Source: JBBROS01 sp038229135
GTDB taxonomy: Bacteria; Pseudomonadota; Alphaproteobacteria; Acetobacterales; Acetobacteraceae
Assembly: GCA_038229135.1 (NCBI GenBank)
Contig: JBBROS010000026.1
Span: forward strand, 1-50,166
Reading direction: 5' to 3'
DNA length: 50,166 nucleotides
Shown here: one piece after another, positions 23,764 through 33,231 of the stretch
How positions within the stretch are numbered: position 1 is the first letter of the stretch
Layout: each line of letters opens with the position of its first letter
Notes under the pieces: model-generated
What the model was told of the DNA's origin: nothing
Database searches by the model: none
What the model saw: the letters and a program-made list of their open reading frames with translations, nothing else
Position numbers and translations under genes: made by a program

Positions 23764-25410
23764 ATGGCAGACGGCGCAGTGATGGGCGGTTCTTCCACCA
23801 GTGGTGGCGGCCTGCTTGACCGGTCCAGGACGGTCGCAAGGCCTGGTTTCAACCGTTGGCTCGTGCCCCCGGCAGCGCTCGCCATCCATCTGTGCATCGG
23901 CATGGCCTATGGCTTCTCGGTGTTCTGGTTGCCGCTGTCGCAGCTGATCGGCGTGACGAAGTCGGTCGCGCCGCCGGCCGACACCTCCGTGCTGACGATG
24001 CTGTTCACCACCGCCTACGATTGGCGCGTGTCGGACGTGACGATCCTCTACACCCTGTTCTTTGTCTTTCTCGGTTCGGCCGCCGCCATCTGGGGTGGCT
24101 GGCTCGAGCGGGTGGGGCCGCGCAAGGCCGGGGTGTTCTCGGCGTTGCTGTGGTGTGGCGGGCTGATGATCTCGGCTTCTGGCGTCTACCTGCACCAGCT
24201 GTGGATGCTGTGGCTCGGCTCGGGCGTGCTCGGCGGGATCGGGCTCGGGCTCGGCTACATCTCGCCTGTCAGCACGTTGATCAAGTGGTTCCCGGACCGG
24301 CGCGGCATGGCGACGGGCATGGCCATCATGGGCTTCGGCGGCGGCGCGCTGATCGGGTCGCCGCTGGCCGACCTCATGATGAACCGCTTCGGCGACGGCG
24401 TGGCCTCGCGCGGCGTGTTCCAGACGCTGCTCGCCATGGGCTGCATCTACCTCGTGTTCATGCTCTCCGGCGCGTTCGGCTACCGTGTGCCGCCGGCCAA
24501 CTGGGCGCCGGAAGGCTTCGTGCCCACGGAAACGAAGGGCGGCATGATCACGCGCGCCAACGTGCACCTGAAGGATGCGCACAAGACGCCGCAGTTCTGG
24601 CTCATCTGGGTCGTGCTGTGCATGAACGTGTCGGCCGGCATCGGCGTGCTCGCGGTGGCATCCCCGATGCTGCAGACGATGTTCGGCGGCAACCTGATCG
24701 GCGCCGCGGGTGTGAAGCTAGCCGCGCTCGATGCGGACCAGAAGCGCCAGGTGGCGACCATCGCGGCCGGGTTCGTGGGTCTGTTGAGCCTGTTCAACAT
24801 CGGCGGGCGGTTCTTCTGGGCCTCGACGTCGGACAAGATCGGGCGGAAGGCGACCTACTTCATCTTCTTCGCTCTCGGCATGGCGCTGTATGCCGGGTCG
24901 CCGCTTGCGGCCAACCTCGGCAGCGTGGCGCTGTTCGTGGCCGCCATGTGCGTGATCCTGTCGATGTATGGCGGCGGCTTCGCGACGGTGCCGGCCTACC
25001 TCGCCGACATGTTCGGCACGCAATACGTTGGCGCCATTCATGGGCGGCTGTTGACGGCGTGGTCGACCGCCGGCGTGCTCGGGCCGCTCGCCATCACGCA
25101 GATCCCGCAATACCTCATCGGCTCCGGCATGCCGGCCGAGCTCGCCTACCAGCGGACGCTCTACATCCTCGTCGGTTTCCTCGCGGTGGGCTTCGTCGCG
25201 AACCTTGCGGTGCGTCCGGTGGCCGAGCGTTGGGCAATGCGGGATGCAGCGCCGGGCCAGATGGCCGCAGCCTCGCCCATGATGACGTCGCAGGGCATCG
25301 ACCGTGGCGGGGCGACCCCGGCTGCGCTGCTGGCGTGGGCCTGCGTGGGCATCCCGCTCGCCTGGGGGGTGTGGATCACGCTGTCGAAGGCACTGGTCCT
25401 CTTCCGCTAG
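23764..25410 (+). CDS. OFA-family major facilitator transporter
   Basis: 548 residues with about 12 hydrophobic segments. FNRWLVPPAALAIHLCIGM, AYGFSVFWLPLSQLIG and LGGIGLGLGYISPVSTLIKW resemble the oxalate/formate antiporter (OFA) group, which moves small carboxylates across the inner membrane. The insert after the first membrane segments (TKSVAPPADTSVL) and the long central loop are within family variation. ATG 23764 has GGGAGG five bases upstream. A dehydrogenase and an aminotransferase follow closely, so the carried acid may feed those enzymes; that is inference. Confidence 0.85.
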   Translation: MADGAVMGGSSTSGGGLLDRSRTVARPGFNRWLVPPAALAIHLCIGMAYGFSVFWLPLSQLIGVTKSVAPPADTSVLTMLFTTAYDWRVSDVTILYTLFFVFLGSAAAIWGGWLERVGPRKAGVFSALLWCGGLMISASGVYLHQLWMLWLGSGVLGGIGLGLGYISPVSTLIKWFPDRRGMATGMAIMGFGGGALIGSPLADLMMNRFGDGVASRGVFQTLLAMGCIYLVFMLSGAFGYRVPPANWAPEGFVPTETKGGMITRANVHLKDAHKTPQFWLIWVVLCMNVSAGIGVLAVASPMLQTMFGGNLIGAAGVKLAALDADQKRQVATIAAGFVGLLSLFNIGGRFFWASTSDKIGRKATYFIFFALGMALYAGSPLAANLGSVALFVAAMCVILSMYGGGFATVPAYLADMFGTQYVGAIHGRLLTAWSTAGVLGPLAITQIPQYLIGSGMPAELAYQRTLYILVGFLAVGFVANLAVRPVAERWAMRDAAPGQMAAASPMMTSQGIDRGGATPAALLAWACVGIPLAWGVWITLSKALVLFR

Positions 25411-25419
25411 GAGCGTCGC

Positions 25420-26313
25420 GTGGCCGAAGTCGCCGTCATCGGGTTGGGCAACATGGGGCTGCCGATGGCGGCCAACCTGGTGCGCGCGGGGCATGCCGTG
25501 CGCGGCTACGACCGGGCGGAGGCTGCATTGGCAGGGCTCGAGGCGGCTGGCGGCCGTCGCGCTGCGAGCGTGAGCGAGGCCGCGCGTGGCGCGGAGTTCA
25601 TTTTGACGATGCTGCCCGCCGGACCGCAGGTGCGGGACGTGCTCACGGAACCGGACGGTGTGTTCGACAGCGCGGCGCCGGGCGCGATGGTGGTGGATAG
25701 CTCCACCATCGATGTCGTGACCGCCCGGGCCATGGCGGAGTCGGCCTCGGCGCGCGGGTTCGCGTTCCTGGATGCGCCCGTCAGCGGCGGGTCCAACGGG
25801 GCGGCCGCCGGCACGCTCACCTTCATGGTGGGCGGCACGGCCGAGGCCTTCGCACGGGCCGAGCCGATGCTGCGCGCCATGGGCCGCAACATCGTCCACG
25901 CCGGGGCGGCCGGGGCAGGGCAGGCGGCCAAGGTATGCAACAACCTGATCCTCGGCATCGCGATGATCGGCGTCTCGGAAGCCTTCGCGCTGGCCGAGAA
26001 GCTCGGCCTGCCGGCGCAAGCGCTGTTCGACATCAGCAGCACGTCCTCGGGCCAATGCTGGGCCATGACCGGCTATTGCCCGGTGCCTGGCCCGGTGCCG
26101 GCCTCGCCTGCCAACCGGGACTACCAGGCCGGGTTCGCGGTGGACCTGATGCTGAAGGACCTTTCCCTGGCCACCGGCGCCATCGAGGAAACCGGCGCCG
26201 CGAGCCTCCTGGCCCAGGCGGCGCGGGACGCCTATGCGCGGCTCTCGGCGGCCGGACTGGGCGGCAAGGATTTTTCCGTGGTGGCCCGCGCGCTGCAGGA
26301 TGGCACGATTTGA
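25420..26313 (+). CDS. 3-hydroxyisobutyrate dehydrogenase family protein
   Basis: 297 residues from GTG 25420, with AGGAG seven bases upstream. The Rossmann motif VIGLGNMGLPMAANL is at the N-terminus, DAPVSGGSNGAAAGTLTFMVGG is the substrate-binding block, and AAKVCNN contains the catalytic Lys near 171. The length and the SSGQCWAM-x-GYCPVPGPVP segment fit 3-hydroxyisobutyrate dehydrogenase (valine catabolism, mmsB) closely, but related tartronate-semialdehyde reductases cannot be excluded. No other valine-degradation gene is present. It sits nine bases after the transporter and its stop overlaps the next start. Confidence 0.85.
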   Translation: MAEVAVIGLGNMGLPMAANLVRAGHAVRGYDRAEAALAGLEAAGGRRAASVSEAARGAEFILTMLPAGPQVRDVLTEPDGVFDSAAPGAMVVDSSTIDVVTARAMAESASARGFAFLDAPVSGGSNGAAAGTLTFMVGGTAEAFARAEPMLRAMGRNIVHAGAAGAGQAAKVCNNLILGIAMIGVSEAFALAEKLGLPAQALFDISSTSSGQCWAMTGYCPVPGPVPASPANRDYQAGFAVDLMLKDLSLATGAIEETGAASLLAQAARDAYARLSAAGLGGKDFSVVARALQDGTI

Positions 26314-27176
26314 GCCGCATCGCCTACGTCAACGGCGCCTACGTCCCGCAGCGCCAGGCGTCCGTGAACGTCGAAGACCGGGGCTACCAGTTCGGTGACG
26401 GCATCTACGAGGTGGTGCACCTGCACCGCGGCCGCTTCGCCGATTGGGAGCTGCATTATGCTCGCCTCGTGCGCTCCCTCAAGGAAGTGCGGATCGCGCC
26501 GCCCATGGGCCGTGCCGCACTCGAGGGCGTGCTGCTCGAGGTCGCGCGACGCAACCGCCTCGAGGAGGGGCTGATCTACATGCAGGTCACCCGCGGCGTC
26601 GCCCGGCGGGACCACGCCTTCCCGCGCGCCGGCACGCCGCCCGCGCTGGTGGTCACGGCCCGGCGCATCCCGCCCTATCCCACGAACGTCGACCGTTGGA
26701 CCACCACCGTGGCGTCCCACCCCGACGAGCGGTGGGCCCGGCGGGACATCAAGAGCGTGAACCTGCTGCCCAACGTGCTCGCCCGCCAGGCGGCACGGGA
26801 GCAGGGGGCGTCCGAGGCCATCCTGGTGAGCCCGGACGGCATGGTCACGGAAGGGGCCGCCACCAGCTTCTGGATCGTGGACGAGCACGGCGCGCTTCGC
26901 TGCCCGCCGCTCGGCCACACCATCCTGCCCGGCTGCACCAGGGCTGCGCTCGAGCAGGAGATGGCGGCCGAGGGCATTGCGCTCGACACACGGCCCTTCA
27001 GCCTCGGGGAGGCCCGCGCCGCGCGCGAGGCGTTCATCACCAGCGCCACGAGCTTCGTGAAGCCGGTGCTGTCGCTGGACGGAGCACCCGTGGGCGACGG
27101 GATGGTAGGCCCAGTCGCGCGCAGGCTGTTCGCGCTGTTCTTGCGCCGCACCGAGGGCGCCCAAGCGAACGCCTGA
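26310..27176 (+). CDS. D-amino-acid aminotransferase-like class IV transaminase
   Basis: 288 residues from TTG 26310 (TTGA overlap with the preceding stop). VNVEDRGYQFGDGIYEVV, LIYMQVTRGVARRDH, the PLP lysine in DIKSVNLLPN near 148, and EGAATSFWIV all fit D-alanine/branched-chain class IV aminotransferases, and the first two favour D-amino-acid transaminase. D-alanine and D-glutamate made by this enzyme serve peptidoglycan. Placement just upstream of hfq and hflX is a common alphaproteobacterial order. Confidence 0.88.
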   Translation: MSRIAYVNGAYVPQRQASVNVEDRGYQFGDGIYEVVHLHRGRFADWELHYARLVRSLKEVRIAPPMGRAALEGVLLEVARRNRLEEGLIYMQVTRGVARRDHAFPRAGTPPALVVTARRIPPYPTNVDRWTTTVASHPDERWARRDIKSVNLLPNVLARQAAREQGASEAILVSPDGMVTEGAATSFWIVDEHGALRCPPLGHTILPGCTRAALEQEMAAEGIALDTRPFSLGEARAAREAFITSATSFVKPVLSLDGAPVGDGMVGPVARRLFALFLRRTEGAQANA

Positions 27177-27325
27177 GTTCGTCGCGTGGCGCCTTGCCCC
27201 GCCAGCCCGGTCCGGTAGTGTCGGGCGCCGTCCGCTGGGTGACGGGTGAACCTTTCGAGCCCGGCCGCGCTTCCTGCTCCAGGAAAGCCGCAGGATCAGG
27301 GCCGGACACCAAACAGGACACGAAC

Positions 27326-27619
27326 GTGGCCGACAAAACGCAGAACGTGCAGGACGTGTTCCTGAACCATGTCCGCAAGGGCAAGACGCCCGTGACCGTC
27401 TTCCTCGTCAATGGCGTCAAGCTTCAGGGCATCATCACCTGGTTCGACAATTTTTCGGTGCTGCTACGCCGCGACGGGCATACGCAGCTCGTCTACAAGC
27501 ACGCCATCAGCACCGTCATGCCCGGCGCGCCCATCATGCTGTTCGACCCCACGAAGGTCGAGACGGCAGGCGCCGCGGCACCGAGCGCCCCGCAGGAGGC
27601 CACCACTGGAGCCGCATGA
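27326..27619 (+). CDS. hfq: RNA chaperone Hfq
   Basis: 97 residues from GTG 27326, with AGGA seven bases upstream. QDVFLNHVRKGKTPVTVFLVNG is split by the Sm1 region, followed by LQGIITWFDNFSVLL and the Sm2 motif LVYKHAIST. The protein forms a hexamer that pairs small RNAs with mRNAs. A short Ala-rich tail follows the Sm fold. The preceding 149-base gap probably holds its promoter. hflX begins within its last codons. Confidence 0.96.
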   Translation: MADKTQNVQDVFLNHVRKGKTPVTVFLVNGVKLQGIITWFDNFSVLLRRDGHTQLVYKHAISTVMPGAPIMLFDPTKVETAGAAAPSAPQEATTGAA

Positions 27620-28892
27620 CGTTGCGGCCGCGCCCACCCGCGCGGCCGTCATCCTACCCTGGGAGAAGCCGCACCGGCAGGACGCGAGCCGTGCGGCCGA
27701 GGCGCAGGTGGCCGAGGCTGTCGGCCTTGCTGCCGCCATCGGCCTCGTTGCGGTCGTCACCACCATCGTCCCACTGCGCGCGCGCCGCTCCAGCACGCTG
27801 CTGGGCGAAGGCCAGGTGGAAAACATCGGGCTGAGCCTGAAGGCCGAGCAGGTGACCGTCGCCATCGTCGACGCGCAGCTGAGCCCGGTGCAGCAGCGCA
27901 ACCTCGAGCGTGCCTGGGACTGCAAGGTGATCGACCGCACCGGGCTGATCCTGGACATCTTCGGCGAGCGCGCGCGCACCCGCGAGGGCTCGTTGCAGGT
28001 GGAGCTGGCACATCTCGAATATCAGCGCAGCCGCCTCGTTCGGTCCTGGACCCATCTGGAGCGGCAACGCGGCGGCTTCGGCTTCCTGGGCGGACCTGGC
28101 GAGACGCAGATCGAGGCGGACCGCCGGCTGATCCTGGACCGGATCGTGCGCCTCAAGAAGGAGCTGGAGCAGGTGCGCCGCACCCGGGGGCTGCACCGCA
28201 CGGCGCGGAGCCGCGTGCCATACCCCATCGTGGCGCTGGTCGGCTACACGAATGCCGGCAAGTCCACGCTGTTCAACGCGCTGACGGGCGCGAGCGTGGT
28301 CGCGCAGGACCAGCTCTTCGCGACGCTGGACCCCACCATGCGCGGCCTCGACATGCCGAGCGGGCGGCGCGCCATATTGTCCGACACGGTGGGCTTCATC
28401 AGCGACCTGCCGACCGAGCTGGTGGAGGCCTTCCGCGCGACCCTCGAGGAGGTGGCCGAGGCCGACGTGATCCTGCACGTGCGGGACGTGGCGCATCCGG
28501 ATACGGCGAGCCAGCGCGCCGACGTGGTGCAGGTGCTGGACGGCATGGTGAAGGACGGGCTGCTGGACGAGAGCTGGCCCAGCCGCACGATCGAGGTGCT
28601 GAACAAGGCCGACCTGGTGGGCGGCCCGGCGCAGGTGCCGGCGCGCGAGGGCTGCGTGGCGGTCAGCGCCATCACCGGTGAGGGCCTGGCCGACGTGCTG
28701 GACACCATCGACACGCGGATTTCGGCCAACATGGAGGAGGCGGAATACAGCCTACCCACCAGCGACGGCGCGCGGCTGGCCTGGTTGTACCAACACGGCG
28801 AGGTGCTGGCGCGGGACGACGGGGAAGAGGCGCTGCGCGTGCGCGTGCGTCTGCTCCCGGCGGACCGGGCACGGTTCGAGCGCGGCGCATGA
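27606..28892 (+). CDS. hflX: GTPase HflX, probable CTG start
   Basis: 428 residues if translation begins at CTG 27606. GEGQVENI, the GGPGETQIEADRR block, the G1 loop ALVGYTNAGKSTLFN, DTVGFISDLP and NKAD are all present. HflX binds the 50S subunit and rescues stalled ribosomes. The conserved N-terminal strand (RAAVILPW) must be translated, yet the only in-frame ATG/GTG/TTG upstream of it is at 27411, deep inside hfq and followed by a non-HflX sequence. AGGAGG at 27594-27599 is six bases before the CTG. It overlaps hfq by 14 bases. Confidence 0.9.
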   Translation: MEPHDVAAAPTRAAVILPWEKPHRQDASRAAEAQVAEAVGLAAAIGLVAVVTTIVPLRARRSSTLLGEGQVENIGLSLKAEQVTVAIVDAQLSPVQQRNLERAWDCKVIDRTGLILDIFGERARTREGSLQVELAHLEYQRSRLVRSWTHLERQRGGFGFLGGPGETQIEADRRLILDRIVRLKKELEQVRRTRGLHRTARSRVPYPIVALVGYTNAGKSTLFNALTGASVVAQDQLFATLDPTMRGLDMPSGRRAILSDTVGFISDLPTELVEAFRATLEEVAEADVILHVRDVAHPDTASQRADVVQVLDGMVKDGLLDESWPSRTIEVLNKADLVGGPAQVPAREGCVAVSAITGEGLADVLDTIDTRISANMEEAEYSLPTSDGARLAWLYQHGEVLARDDGEEALRVRVRLLPADRARFERGA

Positions 28893-29713
28893 TCGCTGCG
28901 GCGGAGCTGGCCGAAGTGGTCGCCATGGTCCGGGCCGCCGCCCGGGCCGAGATCATGCCGCGCTTCCGCAAGCTGGGGGCAGCCGACGTGTCGGCGAAGT
29001 CCGGCCCGCTGGACCTGGTCACGGCGGCCGACGAAGCGGCCGAGCGCATGCTGACACGCGGCCTGCAGCGCCACTTCCCGGGCTGCGCCGTGGTGGGCGA
29101 GGAGGCCGCGAGCCGCGACCCGGCGCTGCTGGCCAGCATTGCCACCGCCGAGCGCTGCTTCGTGCTGGACCCGATCGACGGCACGGCCAACTACGCGGCC
29201 GGGCTGCCGCTGTTCGGCGTGATCGTGGCCGTGGTGGAGCGGGGCGAGACGGTGGCGGCCGTGATCCATGACCCGGTCGGTGACGACACCGCCACGGCGC
29301 GGCGCGGGGAGGGAGCATGGATGGAGTCGCCGGACGGCACGAGCACGCGCTTGCAGGTGGCCGCCCCGGTGCCGCTCGCGCACATGGCCGGCACGCTGAG
29401 CTGGCGCTACATGCCGGAGCCGCTCCGCAGCCAGGTCTGCGCCCGGCTGCCCCGCGTGGCCGCCGTGTGGGATTACCGATGCGCCGCGCACCAGTATCGC
29501 ATGCAGGCCGCCGGGCACGGCCACTTCGCCATCTACAACCGCCTGCTCCCCTGGGACCACGCGGCCGGCGCCCTGTTGCACGAGGAGGCGGGCGGCTACT
29601 GCGCCCGGTTCGACGGCAGCGCGTTCCTGCCCACCCATCTCGACGGCGGCCTCATCTGCGCGCCGGACCGGGCCAGCTACGAGGCGCTCAACGCTGCGTT
29701 CATCGCGCCATGA
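28889..29713 (+). CDS. Inositol-monophosphatase-family phosphatase
   Basis: 274 residues with an ATGA overlap to hflX. The three metal-binding motifs are complete: GEE at 70-72, DPIDGTANY at 94-102 and the C-terminal WDHAAGALLHEEAGG. DLVTAADEAAE precedes them. Family members dephosphorylate inositol phosphate, histidinol phosphate or related small phosphates; many alphaproteobacterial genes of this type next to hflX are annotated as histidinol phosphatase or IMPase without proof. The next gene overlaps by four bases. Confidence 0.88.
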   Translation: MIAAAELAEVVAMVRAAARAEIMPRFRKLGAADVSAKSGPLDLVTAADEAAERMLTRGLQRHFPGCAVVGEEAASRDPALLASIATAERCFVLDPIDGTANYAAGLPLFGVIVAVVERGETVAAVIHDPVGDDTATARRGEGAWMESPDGTSTRLQVAAPVPLAHMAGTLSWRYMPEPLRSQVCARLPRVAAVWDYRCAAHQYRMQAAGHGHFAIYNRLLPWDHAAGALLHEEAGGYCARFDGSAFLPTHLDGGLICAPDRASYEALNAAFIAP

Positions 29714-30603
29714 ACCCCGGAGACCGCGCGCCCTATTCGGCCATCGTCGACCGGCTGCCGCTGCGCCTGCCGGGCGGCGCCCGCGTCGTGGTTTGGCCCA
29801 TCGTGAACCTGGAGGTGTGGGATATCGCGCGCCCCATGGCCCGCCAGGTGCTGCCGGCCCCCACAGGCCAGGTGCTGCTGCCGGACGTGGCCAATTGGAG
29901 CTGGCACGAATACGGGATGCGGGTCGGCGTGTGGCGGTTCTTCCAGCTGTTCGACCGCCTCGGCATCCGGCCCACGCTGTCCATCAACGCCCGCGTGGTA
30001 GACGACTACACCCGCGTGGCCGAGGCGGCGCGGGACGCAGGGTGGGAGTTCATGGGCCATGCCTGGGACCAGGGGCCCATCCACACGGTGGAGGACCAGC
30101 GTGGCATGATCCACCGCTCGATGGACCGGTTGCAGGCCTTCACCGGGGTGCGCCCTGTGGGCTGGCTCGGCCCGGGGCTCACGCAGACGCTGGACACGCC
30201 CGACCTCCTGGCCGAAGCCGGCGTGCGCTACATCGGGGACTGGGTGTGGGACGACGAGCCCGCCATGATCTCCACGACGCACGGCCCGCTCGTGACCCTG
30301 CCCTACACGGTGGAGCTGAACGACATCCCGACGATGTTGGTGCAGCATCACGAAAGCGCCTACTGGGCCACCCGCTGCCGTGACACCTTCGACCGGCTGC
30401 ACATGGAAGGGGCAGACCGCGCGAAGATCATGGCCATCGCCATCCACCCCTACATCTCGGGCCAGCCGCACCGCATCCGCTACCTCGAGCAGGTGTTCGA
30501 CCACCTGGCGGGGCAGGAGGGCGTGCTGTTCATGACGGGAGCGGAGATATTGGCCTGGTTCGAGGCCGAACGAGGCCGTGCATCGGACCCGGCCAACGCC
30601 TGA
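29710..30603 (+). CDS. Polysaccharide deacetylase-fold protein (PuuE-like)
   Basis: 297 residues, ATGA overlap with the phosphatase. RVVVWPIVNLEVW, DVANWSWHEYGMRVGVWR, GWEFMGHAWDQGPIH and the C-terminal AIHPYISGQPHRIRYLEQV follow the NodB-like family, especially the PuuE/allantoinase branch, which acts on small amides rather than on polysaccharide. The canonical catalytic Asp pair is not plainly visible at the N-terminus. The true substrate is unknown. Confidence 0.8.
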   Translation: MNPGDRAPYSAIVDRLPLRLPGGARVVVWPIVNLEVWDIARPMARQVLPAPTGQVLLPDVANWSWHEYGMRVGVWRFFQLFDRLGIRPTLSINARVVDDYTRVAEAARDAGWEFMGHAWDQGPIHTVEDQRGMIHRSMDRLQAFTGVRPVGWLGPGLTQTLDTPDLLAEAGVRYIGDWVWDDEPAMISTTHGPLVTLPYTVELNDIPTMLVQHHESAYWATRCRDTFDRLHMEGADRAKIMAIAIHPYISGQPHRIRYLEQVFDHLAGQEGVLFMTGAEILAWFEAERGRASDPANA

Positions 30604-30626
30604 GGACCTCAACGAAAGGCCGCACC

Positions 30627-31631
30627 ATGAAGCTGACCAGCCGCGAGATCCGCCTGCGCGCCCGCCCGAACGGGGCGCCCGTGCCTGGCGACTTCGAACT
30701 CGTCGACGCGTCCGTGGCCGATCCGGGGCCGGGCCAGGTGCTGGTGAGAAACGCGTTCATGTCCGTCGACCCCTACATGCGGGGGCGGATGTCGGACCGC
30801 GCATCCTACGTCGCGCCCTTTGCGCTGGGCGCGCCGTTGGACGGTGGCGCCGTAGGGCACGTGATTGCCTCGCGGGATGCTTCGCTCCCCGAGGGCACCG
30901 CGGTCCTGAGCCAGCGTGGATGGCGGGAGTGCTTCGTCGCGGACGCCGGCGCCGTGCAGGCGGTGGATGCGGACGCAGCACCACTCGTGGCCTATCTCGG
31001 CGTGCTCGGCATGCCGGGCCTGACGGCCTATGTCGGGTTGCTGGACGTGGCGAAGCTGCGGGACGGCGAGACGGTGTTCGTGTCCGCGGCGTCGGGCGCG
31101 GTCGGGAGCCTCGTCTGCCAACTCGCCAAGCTGCGCGGGTGCCGGGTGGTGGGGAGTGCCGGGTCTGCGGCAAAGGTGGCCTATCTGCGGGACGCGCTGC
31201 ACGTGGACCATGCATTCAGCCACCGCGACGGCCGCGCGGCGGACCAGTTGCGCGCCGGCGCCCCGGACGGCATCGATGTCTATTTCGACAGCGTGGGCGG
31301 GGACCAGCTCCAGGCGGCCATCGGCGCCATGCGTCCCCACGGCCGCATCGCCTTGTGCGGCGCCATCTCGCGCTACAACGCGACCGAGCCGATGCCCGGC
31401 CCGAACAACCTCGGTCTCGCAGTCGGCAAGCGTCTCATGTTGCAAGGCTTCATCGTCAGCGACTGGGCGCATCGCCGGCCGGACTTCGTCGCCGAGGTAG
31501 GCGGGCACCTCCGGACAGGCCGCATCGTGAACCGCGAGACCGTGGTCGATGGCATCGAGCGCGCTCCGCAGGCGCTGATCGACCTGCTTGGCGTTGGGGA
31601 CCAGATTGGAAAGCTGCTCGTCCGGCTCTGA
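30627..31631 (+). CDS. NADP-dependent medium-chain reductase (zinc-free MDR family)
   Basis: 334 residues. The start MKLTSREIRLRARPNG and FMSVDPYMRGRM, with GLTAYVGLLDV, VFVSAASGAVGSLVCQLAK and FDSVGGD, match the leukotriene B4 dehydrogenase/CurA-type enoyl reductases that lack zinc. They reduce activated double bonds with NADPH. ATG 30627 has AAAGG upstream. It ends 12 bases before the convergent hydrolase; no strong terminator lies between them. Confidence 0.9.
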   Translation: MKLTSREIRLRARPNGAPVPGDFELVDASVADPGPGQVLVRNAFMSVDPYMRGRMSDRASYVAPFALGAPLDGGAVGHVIASRDASLPEGTAVLSQRGWRECFVADAGAVQAVDADAAPLVAYLGVLGMPGLTAYVGLLDVAKLRDGETVFVSAASGAVGSLVCQLAKLRGCRVVGSAGSAAKVAYLRDALHVDHAFSHRDGRAADQLRAGAPDGIDVYFDSVGGDQLQAAIGAMRPHGRIALCGAISRYNATEPMPGPNNLGLAVGKRLMLQGFIVSDWAHRRPDFVAEVGGHLRTGRIVNRETVVDGIERAPQALIDLLGVGDQIGKLLVRL

Positions 31632-31643
31632 GCGAGGTCTGGG

Positions 31644-32471
31644 CTAATCGCTCACGGCGGCCATGGTCCCGAGGGCAGCGTGCACGAGCGCGCTCCGCGG
31701 CTCCCGGAGCGCCCCCAGAATAGTGAAATGGTCCGCGCCGGCCACTGGAACCAGCGCGCCCGGATGGTGCGCAGCGGCGCGCTTCGCATGCAACGCCCGG
31801 CTATCCTCCACCAGTGCCGGCAGCTCGCGCGTGCCGTAGGCGATGGCGAGCGGCTTCGGCACGGGCGGGTGGCGCGGCGGCGAGAGGGCCGCGATCTCCG
31901 CGTCGGTCAACCGGAGCTTTACGTCGAGGCTCGTGTCCCGCAGCGGCCCGAGCTCGAACACGCCCGAGATCGCGAGGCCAGCGGACACGAGCGGGTGGGC
32001 CAGCGCGGATGCGACCAGGTGGCCGCCAGCGGACCAGCCGGAGAGCAGCACCTTGCCGCGGATGCCGTATTCGGCCCCGTGTGCCTGCAGCCAGTCGAGG
32101 GCGGCGTGGATTTCGGCCACGATCTGGCTCAGCGTGGCCTCGGGCGCCAGCGTGTAGCCGGGCAACGCCACGGACCAGCCATGGGCGCGCAGGCCTTCGC
32201 CCAAGCAGCAGAAATCCTCGCGGCGGTTGCGCTGCCAGTAGCCGCCGTGGATGAACACGAGGCAGGGGGCAGCCGGGTCGGCGCCTGGGAAGATGTCCCA
32301 GCGCTGGCGCTCGAGGGCGCCGTAGGGCAGGTCGAGCGCGCCCGGTGTCTCGGCGCGGAACCTGGCCGACGCGGCGATGCGGGCGGCGTTCAGTTCGGCA
32401 CTGTTGGCGACGGCACCCGTGTTGTCATAGGCCGCATCCCGGGCCGCGCGGCTCATCGTGCCCCAGTTCAT
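31644..32471 (-). CDS. Alpha/beta hydrolase, formamidase-like
   Basis: 275 residues. HGGYW at 75-79 (oxyanion hole), the nucleophile elbow GWSAGGH at 145-151 and a C-terminal GADHF are present. HGGYW with SAGGH is typical of kynurenine-formamidase-like and related carboxylesterase hydrolases. ATG 32471 overlaps the stop of the ABC ATPase gene (ATGA), so it belongs to the transporter operon and may act on the imported compound. Confidence 0.85.
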   Translation of the reverse strand: MNWGTMSRAARDAAYDNTGAVANSAELNAARIAASARFRAETPGALDLPYGALERQRWDIFPGADPAAPCLVFIHGGYWQRNRREDFCCLGEGLRAHGWSVALPGYTLAPEATLSQIVAEIHAALDWLQAHGAEYGIRGKVLLSGWSAGGHLVASALAHPLVSAGLAISGVFELGPLRDTSLDVKLRLTDAEIAALSPPRHPPVPKPLAIAYGTRELPALVEDSRALHAKRAAAHHPGALVPVAGADHFTILGALREPRSALVHAALGTMAAVSD

Positions 32472-33226
32472 GCCGCCTGCCTGCCGTGGTCCGAGTGCAC
32501 CAGCGCGGAAAGCCTGCGGCGGATGGCGTTGAACTCGGGGGAGGCCACGTCCCGCGGGCGGGGCAGGTCCACAGGCTCGTCGGCCACGATCTGCCCGGGA
32601 CCGGGGGACATGACGATCACGCGGTCGGCCAGCACGATCGCCTCCTCGATGCTGTGCGTCACGAACAGCACCGTCAGTGTCCGCTCGGCCCAGATGGCGA
32701 GCAGCTCGTCCTGCAGGCGCTCCCGCGTCATGGCGTCCAGCGCGCCGAACGGCTCGTCCATCAGCACGAGCTTCGCGTCGTTGGCCAGCACCCGGGCGAT
32801 GGCCACGCGCTGCTTCATGCCGCCCGAAAGCTGGTGCGGGAAGCTCCCCGCGAACCGCTCGAGGCCGACCATGGCCGTAAACCGGTCGGCAATGCGCGCC
32901 ACCTCGGGGGCCGGGAGGCCGCGCGCCTTGGGACCGAAGCCTACGTTGTCCCGCACGGTCAGCCACGGGAACAGGCCGTAATCCTGGAACACCATGCCCC
33001 GGTCCGGCCCGGGCCCGGTCACGGGCTTGCCGGCCACCACCAGCCGCCCGGCGCTCGGCGCCTCGAACCCGGCCACCATGCGCAGCAGCGTGGACTTGCC
33101 GCAGCCCGAGGCGCCGAGCAGGCAGACGAACTCGCCCGCCATGATCCGCAGGTTCGCCCCACGCAGCGCTTCGGTCGCGCCGTAGCGCTTGCCCAAGGCC
33201 TCCGCCCGCAGCATTGGTTCAGCCAT
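32468..33226 (-). CDS. ABC transporter ATP-binding protein (nitrate/sulfonate/taurine type)
   Basis: 252 residues. Walker A GASGCGKST, Q-loop MVFQDYGLFPW, signature LSGGMKQR, Walker B LVLMDEPFGALD and the switch His (THSIEEA) are complete. It energises the importer formed with the two genes upstream. The C-terminal DLPRPRDVASPEF is usual for the SsuB/TauB/NrtD group. ATG 33226 lies five bases after the permease stop; a later in-frame Met is possible. Confidence 0.93.
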   Translation of the reverse strand: MAEPMLRAEALGKRYGATEALRGANLRIMAGEFVCLLGASGCGKSTLLRMVAGFEAPSAGRLVVAGKPVTGPGPDRGMVFQDYGLFPWLTVRDNVGFGPKARGLPAPEVARIADRFTAMVGLERFAGSFPHQLSGGMKQRVAIARVLANDAKLVLMDEPFGALDAMTRERLQDELLAIWAERTLTVLFVTHSIEEAIVLADRVIVMSPGPGQIVADEPVDLPRPRDVASPEFNAIRRRLSALVHSDHGRQAA

Positions 33227-33231
33227 CGGGC

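Noticed and set aside
23498..23782. 94-codon plus-strand ORF before the transporter
   Set aside because: No ribosome binding site, no recognisable domain, and it runs past the well-supported transporter start in another frame.
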